Below, piece by piece: positions 57,862-64,000 of a stretch of DNA of 64,000 bases. The stretch lies in assembly GCA_017644425.1 (NCBI GenBank), contig JAEPLN010000001.1, forward strand, positions 310,001-374,000, written 5' to 3'. The position numbers were made by a program, and so were the translations under genes. The stretch is from Prochlorococcus marinus CUG1433. Its GTDB lineage: Bacteria > Cyanobacteriota > Cyanobacteriia > PCC-6307 > Cyanobiaceae. Below the pieces are notes generated by a model that ran no database searches, had not been told where the DNA came from, and saw only the letters and a list, made by a program, of their open reading frames with translations. The number at the start of each line of letters is the position of its first letter. Position 1 is the first letter of the stretch.

Positions 57862-59172
57862 TCAAAGATCCCTATGAGTATAGATAGCCTTTCCAGAAGA
57901 AAAATCATCAACTATATTTCCAACACCTTTTAGGAAATATTTATAAGTTACCAAACCTTCAAGACCTACAGGTCCTCGTGGGGGTAGAGTCTGAGTAGAT
58001 ATTCCAACTTCAGCTCCGAATCCATATCTAAACCCGTCTGCAAACCTTGTTGAGCAATTATGGAAAACGCCTGAACTATCAACTACATTCATAAATTTAT
58101 TAGCAGTATTTAAATTTTCAGTAATTATTCCATCTGTGTGTTTTGAACTAAATTTTTGTATATGAGCTATTGCCTCATTAAGATCATCAACAATTTTTAT
58201 CGATAAGATTAAATCCAAATATTCAGTTTGCCAATCTTCTTGACTAGCCTCATGCTTTAAACCTAATTCAACAGATCTTTTATCTCCGATTAATTTAACA
58301 TCATTAGAATTAAATAAAGGTATAGCCTTTTCAAGAAAAACTGATGCAATATCTTTATGCACTAATAAAGTTTCAATAGCATTACATGCAGCAGGGTATT
58401 GAATTTTACTATCTAGAGCAACTGATAAAGCCATTTCAAGATTTGCCTCATTATCTATATACAAGTGACAGATTCCATCAGCATGACCTAGCACAGGAAT
58501 TCTTGTATTCTCTTGAATAAATTTAACTAATTCATTACTTCCTCTTGGAATTATTAAATTGATATAGTTCTCGAGATTTAACATAGACATACTATCTTTT
58601 CTGCTTGTAAGTAGGCATATTGCATTTTTATCAAGACCTGATTTTGATAATCCCTGTTGTAAGGCATTGACAATTGCAGCGTTTGTTAAATTTGCTTCAC
58701 TACCACCCTTTAGTATTACTCCATTACCTGATCTTATTGCTAAAGAACTAATCTGCATAACCGCATCGGGCCTAGATTCAAAAATAACCCCTAAAACTCC
58801 TATGGGCACTGTTTTTCTTTCAAGGATTAGTCCTTTGGAAAGCTCTCTTTTTATCTGAACTTGATTTACAGGATCAGACAAGTCGCCAACTTTTCTTACT
58901 CCTTCAATTCCTGAAATTAATTTTTCTTTTGAAAGCTTTAATCTAGAGAGTAAAGCGTTTGAAATTCCTTTATTTTCTGCTCTTTTGTAGTCTTCACTAT
59001 TAGCCACTAAAATTTCTTTAGAATTTTTTTCTAGATTATCAGCCATAAAATTTAAGGCTTTAATTCTATTTTGATTTTCAGTTTGACTTATTTTTATTGA
59101 TGCCAAACGAACTTGATCAGCTTTTTCTAGAAGATCATTACCTGGTTGAGAAACTTCAAAGATATTAACCAT
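57862..59172 (-). CDS. proA: Gamma-glutamyl phosphate reductase
   Basis: An aldehyde-dehydrogenase-fold enzyme of 436 residues. PIGVLGVIFESRPDAVMQIS and LAIRSGNGVILKGGSEA bind NADP; the catalytic cysteine is in VFHNCSTRFADGFRYGFGAE. It forms glutamate semialdehyde for proline. Full length and intact. It is first of a leftward trio with folB and the lipase. Confidence 0.96.
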   Translation of the reverse strand: MVNIFEVSQPGNDLLEKADQVRLASIKISQTENQNRIKALNFMADNLEKNSKEILVANSEDYKRAENKGISNALLSRLKLSKEKLISGIEGVRKVGDLSDPVNQVQIKRELSKGLILERKTVPIGVLGVIFESRPDAVMQISSLAIRSGNGVILKGGSEANLTNAAIVNALQQGLSKSGLDKNAICLLTSRKDSMSMLNLENYINLIIPRGSNELVKFIQENTRIPVLGHADGICHLYIDNEANLEMALSVALDSKIQYPAACNAIETLLVHKDIASVFLEKAIPLFNSNDVKLIGDKRSVELGLKHEASQEDWQTEYLDLILSIKIVDDLNEAIAHIQKFSSKHTDGIITENLNTANKFMNVVDSSGVFHNCSTRFADGFRYGFGAEVGISTQTLPPRGPVGLEGLVTYKYFLKGVGNIVDDFSSGKAIYTHRDL

Positions 59173-59238
59173 AATATTTTTTAATTAATCTAATAATAAT
59201 TCAAATTAACGATTCTTTAAACTAACTTTCTTTATGAC

Positions 59239-62200
59239 TTAATATCTAAAAAATAATTGAACTTGACTTTTCCAATCCCCATCAGAATCATAAGAACCTA
59301 ATAATTCTAAGTTGGAAGTGGCCTGAAAAGTCAAAATTCCCAGCGGTGAAATATCATCTCTACCTGGAACAGTTTGAAATGCAAAATTTATCGAATCAGT
59401 AATATCGAGTCCTACTTCAGCAACCCAAGCTTGAGAAGAAAATGCCTCATTATTTTCTATTTCGTAATTTTCATTAGAAAAAATATTATTTAAGGAATCA
59501 TTATTTTCTATTAACGCAGGATATAAAGAGAACTGAAATCTTTCACTAAAAGCATCGGCATTATTAATTTGAGAAATAAATGCTCTATTTATTAAATTTG
59601 CAGAGTTACCTCCAATTAAGCCTATAATTTGAGATCTACTATAACTAGGAATACTCCTTAGTTGGATTCTTTTATTCTCATCCTCAAAAGATAATTGATC
59701 CAAAAACCCCTCATAAGAAGCTTCAATTTTGATAAGCCTCGTATTGCCAATTCCAAATGCTCCAAAACCACTTGAAGTCTCATCTGCATTAATATCACCA
59801 GCGATATTTGAATCCTGATTATTTTCACTTATAGGTATTATGGAATCTGGAACTTTACTAACTAAAGAGAAATTAATATATGGAACCACACCACTCCTTG
59901 AAGCAAATAAAATATAATTGTCTTTGTTTTTATCAAGCTTAAAAGGGGTAGTATATAAATTAGCTCTACCTTTTTTAAGATAAATTAGACCCCTAGCGTT
60001 TAAATCCTTTGCTACTAAACCGTTTATATTAAGATCTAATTTGGTATCTAAATAAGCTGAAACTATTTCTGAATATTGAAGTTTAAAATCTGGTCCAAGT
60101 TTTAATTTAAGATTATCAAAACTCAGATTATCCAAGTAACTAGGCAAAGTTTCTCCTAAAAGAACCGAATCCAAAATTGTTTCATTTGAAATTATTTCAA
60201 TATTCTTTTTGTTGTTCCAATATAGTTCTGGCCAATTTTTTTTATCTTCTTTTGATTTAATATTACTTTCTATTTTATTTTTTTTGTTGGTATTATTGAA
60301 GTTAATAAATCCATTATTTAAAGATAGATTACCTCCCAAAATAGGACTTTCAAATGATCCACTTAAATCGATATCAGAATCTATTAGGAAATTAAAATTA
60401 TTTGTCTTTACATTGAATTTATTCGTTATCAAATTTATCTCTGCATTACCAGAGTTATTTTTATTATAAAAAGGCAAAGAACCAACTATAAAAATATTTC
60501 CAGAATCTTCTGCATTCGCTTCTAGCTTCTTAATCTCTAAAGAATCAAAGTCAAAAATTATTAGGCTATTAATATTTTTAATGATATTGTTATAAAAATC
60601 TATTTCAGAATCTTTGATAACGACAAATCCATTTAATATAGGTTTATTTATAGTACCTTTTATTATCATTCTAAGATTCAAATCACCTTCTTTGAAGGTA
60701 AAGTATTCACCAGCAATAAAATCTATTAATTCAATAAATTCTGAATTTCCAATCAATCTTAAATCTAAATTATCTGATTTATTAATTGGTATTGAGCCTT
60801 CAATATTTATTGGAATTTTGGAATCATTTATTAGTAAGGAAAAATCTATATTAAAAATAGAATCATTAAATTCAATAAGTCCTTTGTCAAATAAAATTTG
60901 GTTATTTTTTAATAATAAATTGTTGGAAGTAATTTCACTATAGAAAGATTTTTCATCAAGATTATAAAACAAATTCATATCAAATCCTCCACGAAAGTCT
61001 CGCGATTGATTTAAAAAGATATTGGCGGCACTTAATGGAAGTTTTCTAATTTTTAAAGAACCTTCACCTCTTAATAATCCTCCTTCCAAATCTATAGAAA
61101 ATTCCTCTTTCTCATTTTTGTATTCATCCGCAGAAATATCAAGATATCCATTTAATTTTGCACTTAATTTATAGTTTGATGGTTTATCACCTTTAATAGT
61201 TAATTTTGCATCATATCTACTTCGAAATTTATTTAAATATTTTTGCAAGTTAAATTTACTGTCTAAAGCACTATTATTTTCGAGAAAGTTATTAATAAAA
61301 TCAATCCTCTCTTTAAAAGAATTGTTATTTTTATCAATTTCCAAATCATCCAAAATATTCGATTTACTTATTGGAAAACCTATTTTATTTTCAAAGTTAA
61401 AAATATCTACTGCGGTTAGAATGGTCCAATTGGTACTTATATTGGTAAATTCCGAATTAATTGGATTTTGTTTATTTGAATCATATTCGACTTCAATTTC
61501 TCCTCCATCGATTGGATACAAAGAAGAGTTTACATAAAAAGAATTATTTTTGAAGTTGAAATCAAATAATGAATTTGCCAACTTTATATTTCTGTATTTA
61601 CCTAAACTCCAAGCGAATCGTCCATCGAGATATGACTGGTCTGAAGATATTGAACCCGCGCCATTAATAATTCCGCTTATTCTATCGAATTGATTTTTGC
61701 TTAAAGATAATTCAAGTTCATCAAGAGGAAAATTATCAGCTCTCCAATTATAAATATCATTCTCTTTGATTATCTCTATACTTCCTTTATTTGAATTGAA
61801 AACTCTTATAAAATTTGCGTTATCTAGTTTGAGCTTAGAATCAAACTTTACTGAGAGAAATGAAGGGATTGGAGAATATCTATTTTTCATATTTAGCAGA
61901 AATTTATTATTCTCTTTTTTGATATCTCCCTCCCATATTTCTCTAATACGGATACCTTTATAGTGCGGATAATCAACATTAAAGTTGATCGAAATATCAG
62001 GATCAGTAATATTTCCTTTTAATTCTCCTTTAGCAGTAATGAAACCCCTTATATCATTCTTTCGGAAAATATTTAAATTAGATAATTGAGTTCTATTTAT
62101 TTTAAAACTAGAATCTAAATCACCAAAATTAATCCCTCTTCTATCGAACCAATAAGGAATATTGCCAGAAAATTTAATATCTGGATTGAGACTATCAATA

Positions 62201-63180
62201 TATCCAACACTACCTTTAAGATCAACTTTATAAGAACTTTTATTTAATGGGACATTTAGATTAACATTTGAAGTCAAAGTTCCATAATTTAAGTTTTCTG
62301 AATTACCAATTAAATTATTATCTTTACAAAAAAAACTAGTTGAATCTGAATTTATATTCTCTGAAAAAGCTTCTGGTTTTATTTTTAAATTAGAAAAAGA
62401 GAATCTTCCTTTGCAAAATGTTTGAGTTGATGATTTATTAAATTTAAAATTAGATTTAAAACTTCCTTTTTTAAAACTAAATTTTCTGTTACCAAAAATA
62501 TATTCAGAATTTTCAAGATCTAAACCCCTAGAAAATAAATCTAGACTTAAAAAGTCTTGATTCAACTTTGTATTAAATTTAAATTTTAAAAAACCTTTTT
62601 CATCAAAATTTGATTTTAAATTTGCAATAATTTGTCTATTACTTGACTTGTAGATAACATTCCCTTTTATTTTTGTTTTCAATCCTACTTTTTTAAACTT
62701 AAGGATTGAATATTTATTTAAGTTAAAGTTCAATTCATATTTTGACTGAGATTTTTTTGTGCTTCGAGCATTTTTATAAGATTCGTTTCTGTTAAAAAAA
62801 TCTCTATCTATATTTATAGCGGCTTCCTTAGGAACTATTTTTACAATCCATTTTTGTTTAAAAAAAGATTTAAAAGGCATAATGCCCACATAAACATTTT
62901 TGGCTTTAATTTCAGAATCTATATTTTTTTTATCATTAATTTTTGAATTACCTAAAGAAATACCTAAAAATCTAATCCCGACATAATCACCTAAATCAAC
63001 ATTTTTAGCTAAAAGATTCTCAATACTTTTTTCTAGTTCTAATTTCCTAGAACTATAAGTTTCTTTTAAAAAATTATTTAATAAAAAAGAGCCTAAAAAA
63101 CCTAAGGGTAAAAGCATCCCTACTAAAAGAATCTTAGTATTTAAATTTAGAGATCTAATTTTTTTCAAGTTAGAGCCCAA
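59239..63180 (-). CDS. TamB/TIC236-like translocation and assembly protein (DUF490)
   Basis: A 1313-residue protein with one N-terminal anchor (LLVGMLLPLGFLGSFLLNN, 18-36) and a very long beta-rich body of repeated short strands, consistent with an AsmA/TamB groove. The C-terminal third shows the TamB_C pattern, for example LNARGLIYLKKGRANLYTTP and RLIKIEASYEGFLDQLSF, ending VQLFFRY. In bacteria TamB moves lipids or helps outer-membrane proteins; the plastid homologue TIC236 links the import machineries. The partner Omp85 protein is not in the window. TTG start. Confidence 0.88.
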   Translation of the reverse strand: MGSNLKKIRSLNLNTKILLVGMLLPLGFLGSFLLNNFLKETYSSRKLELEKSIENLLAKNVDLGDYVGIRFLGISLGNSKINDKKNIDSEIKAKNVYVGIMPFKSFFKQKWIVKIVPKEAAINIDRDFFNRNESYKNARSTKKSQSKYELNFNLNKYSILKFKKVGLKTKIKGNVIYKSSNRQIIANLKSNFDEKGFLKFKFNTKLNQDFLSLDLFSRGLDLENSEYIFGNRKFSFKKGSFKSNFKFNKSSTQTFCKGRFSFSNLKIKPEAFSENINSDSTSFFCKDNNLIGNSENLNYGTLTSNVNLNVPLNKSSYKVDLKGSVGYIDSLNPDIKFSGNIPYWFDRRGINFGDLDSSFKINRTQLSNLNIFRKNDIRGFITAKGELKGNITDPDISINFNVDYPHYKGIRIREIWEGDIKKENNKFLLNMKNRYSPIPSFLSVKFDSKLKLDNANFIRVFNSNKGSIEIIKENDIYNWRADNFPLDELELSLSKNQFDRISGIINGAGSISSDQSYLDGRFAWSLGKYRNIKLANSLFDFNFKNNSFYVNSSLYPIDGGEIEVEYDSNKQNPINSEFTNISTNWTILTAVDIFNFENKIGFPISKSNILDDLEIDKNNNSFKERIDFINNFLENNSALDSKFNLQKYLNKFRSRYDAKLTIKGDKPSNYKLSAKLNGYLDISADEYKNEKEEFSIDLEGGLLRGEGSLKIRKLPLSAANIFLNQSRDFRGGFDMNLFYNLDEKSFYSEITSNNLLLKNNQILFDKGLIEFNDSIFNIDFSLLINDSKIPINIEGSIPINKSDNLDLRLIGNSEFIELIDFIAGEYFTFKEGDLNLRMIIKGTINKPILNGFVVIKDSEIDFYNNIIKNINSLIIFDFDSLEIKKLEANAEDSGNIFIVGSLPFYNKNNSGNAEINLITNKFNVKTNNFNFLIDSDIDLSGSFESPILGGNLSLNNGFINFNNTNKKNKIESNIKSKEDKKNWPELYWNNKKNIEIISNETILDSVLLGETLPSYLDNLSFDNLKLKLGPDFKLQYSEIVSAYLDTKLDLNINGLVAKDLNARGLIYLKKGRANLYTTPFKLDKNKDNYILFASRSGVVPYINFSLVSKVPDSIIPISENNQDSNIAGDINADETSSGFGAFGIGNTRLIKIEASYEGFLDQLSFEDENKRIQLRSIPSYSRSQIIGLIGGNSANLINRAFISQINNADAFSERFQFSLYPALIENNDSLNNIFSNENYEIENNEAFSSQAWVAEVGLDITDSINFAFQTVPGRDDISPLGILTFQATSNLELLGSYDSDGDWKSQVQLFFRY

Positions 63181-63232
63181 AAATAGAGTAGGCTTACAAA
63201 ATATAAGAAATTAATCAGGTCAAAGCCACTAA

Positions 63233-63676
63233 ATGTCTTTTTTTGAACTATTAGAGAACACACCCAAAATTTTTGGATTCTTTGGAATATTTCTTTTCAT
63301 TTGCACCATAGCAGCTTTTATATTTAATTTTGGTTTTAAATTTCGAATAGTTGGAGCAACTATCTTTTCATTATTGCTTTCTCTAAGTAGTTGGGCATTT
63401 ATACAAAGTTACACCGAAAATGTTGTATTAGAAGGAGCAAAATATGTTCCAATTGTTTATGACAATGGGTTCGATTTGATTATTGCTAAAGCAGATGATG
63501 ACTTTCCAGAAGAATCTATCAAACCAACTTTACAACAATTATCGGAAAACCTTAGAAAAGGAAGCAGATCTGGTGCGAATGTAAAAATAAAGATAAGAAA
63601 ACTTGAAAAAATTTCAGATGGTGTAAGTAAACCAGTAGTTATAGGAGTAGTTCAAAAAAATGTCAAAATGAATTAG
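63233..63676 (+). CDS. DUF2518 (Ycf51-like) membrane protein
   Basis: Two N-terminal membrane helices (IFGFFGIFLFICTIAAFIF and IVGATIFSLLLSLSSWAFI) are followed by a soluble domain with LEGAKYVPIVYDNGFDLIIA and TLQQLSENLRKGSRSGANV, as in DUF2518/Ycf51 proteins of cyanobacteria. It has 147 residues. The role is unknown. It is divergent from the TamB-like gene across 52 bases. Confidence 0.78.
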   Translation: MSFFELLENTPKIFGFFGIFLFICTIAAFIFNFGFKFRIVGATIFSLLLSLSSWAFIQSYTENVVLEGAKYVPIVYDNGFDLIIAKADDDFPEESIKPTLQQLSENLRKGSRSGANVKIKIRKLEKISDGVSKPVVIGVVQKNVKMN

Positions 63677-63686
63677 TCTTTTAAAA

Positions 63687-64000
63687 ATGAAAAGTAAAAC
63701 CTTTTTAGATTTTTTACCATCTAATTTTAGGCATGAGAAATCTTTTTTTATTCAAAACAATCTGACTGACTTTGAAAAATTAAGTAATCTTTCGGATTTA
63801 GATATAAATGAGATTCAAAGAAAATCTTCACTATGCACACTTAATAATCTAAAGAAAATTAGAGCTATAGCTATTTTTAAAAAAGAAATTGGAATTTCTC
63901 CACCGCAAGCATATCTACTTTTACATTGCGGTATATCTTCTCTTAAATCATTATCACAATCTACTCCTTACGAAATAGAATGTAAAATTGGGAGATTAAA
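63687..64000 (+). CDS. DUF4332-like protein, truncated by the window edge
   Basis: An ATG at 63687, ten bases after the preceding stop, opens a frame that runs off the window without a stop. The visible 104 residues begin MKSKTFLDFLPSNFRHEKSF and contain two helix-hairpin-helix-like units, FEKLSNLSDLDINEI and AYLLLHCGISSLKSLSQSTP, resembling DUF4332. The cut leaves the C-terminus unknown. DNA binding or protein scaffolding are possible; I only call the likely domain. Confidence 0.6.
   Translation, partial: MKSKTFLDFLPSNFRHEKSFFIQNNLTDFEKLSNLSDLDINEIQRKSSLCTLNNLKKIRAIAIFKKEIGISPPQAYLLLHCGISSLKSLSQSTPYEIECKIGRL

Noticed and set aside
57852-57911. Longer folB N-terminus from 57911
   Set aside because: It overlaps proA and adds an unconserved hydrophobic extension.

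Overview
The window looks like a piece of a high-light-adapted Prochlorococcus chromosome, or a very close marine picocyanobacterium. The reasons are low GC by eye, intergenic gaps that are nearly all under 200 bases, a six-helix Pcb chlorophyll-binding antenna (19710-20768), a CrtL-type lycopene cyclase, menaquinone/phylloquinone genes, NdhD, and many small proteins of types known only from cyanobacteria. The genus assignment is recognition and inference; no rRNA or tRNA gene is present to confirm it. I saw no insertion sequence, prophage, CRISPR array or recognisable defence locus. This is mostly core chromosome with a few unusual accessory genes.

Layout. 1-8.9 kb: a CbiX chelatase with a His-rich tail, an FAD oxidoreductase, a SulP anion transporter, the methionine pair metY-metA, and two poorly known proteins. 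9-12.4 kb: stpA (glucosylglycerol-phosphate phosphatase), arsS (radical SAM), a Fur-family regulator and an isochorismatase-fold hydrolase. 12.4-18.2 kb: an MscS channel, a protochlorophyllide-reductase-like SDR, crtL with a second SDR, a GIY-YIG/membrane fusion, a GST and a small conserved protein. 18.2-24.1 kb: a GltS-like transporter, pcbA, the largest gene-poor gap (about 330 bases) with a small ORF at its edge, small unknown proteins, hisS, and a decapeptide-repeat/DUF3721 protein. 24.1-32.3 kb: a DEDDh exonuclease, DUF1350, then a leftward block acs, prenyl synthase, murI, amidase, nitrilase, ComB. 32.4-36 kb: aroA, mnmD-like, glmU. 36-41.6 kb: menD-menB-glgA-murF (leftward). 41.6-47.7 kb: lepB, DUF760, then a tight leftward operon of a DUF697 pseudo-GTPase, three manganese-type ABC transporter genes and DUF4336. 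47.8-56.9 kb: a rightward run of an unknown Gly/Arg-rich protein, trpS, thrS, glk, thrB, ndhD and an M3 peptidase. 56.9-64 kb: a lipase, folB, proA, a TamB/TIC236-like giant, DUF2518 and a truncated DUF4332-like gene.

How the genes fit together. Homoserine is drawn on by both thrB and the metA/metY pair; residues in MetA suggest acetyl rather than succinyl activation, matching MetY. The photosynthetic set covers antenna (pcbA), carotenoids (crtL), PSI quinone (menB/menD), the likely plastoquinone tail (prenyl synthase), NDH-1 (ndhD) and manganese uptake. Envelope genes (glmU, murF, murI, amidase, tamB) are scattered through the housekeeping runs. glgA, stpA and a GpsA-like dehydrogenase touch ADP-glucose and glycerol-3-phosphate, the substrates of glucosylglycerol synthesis, though no ggpS lies here.

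Several convergent gene pairs share bases at their stop codons, and many genes have no plausible start other than TTG or GTG; both fit a streamlined genome. The strongest candidates for new biology are the pseudo-GTPase/manganese operon, the GIY-YIG membrane fusion, the decapeptide-repeat DUF3721 protein, the LPOR paralogue lacking the LPOR cysteine, and the GpsA-like/stpA pair.
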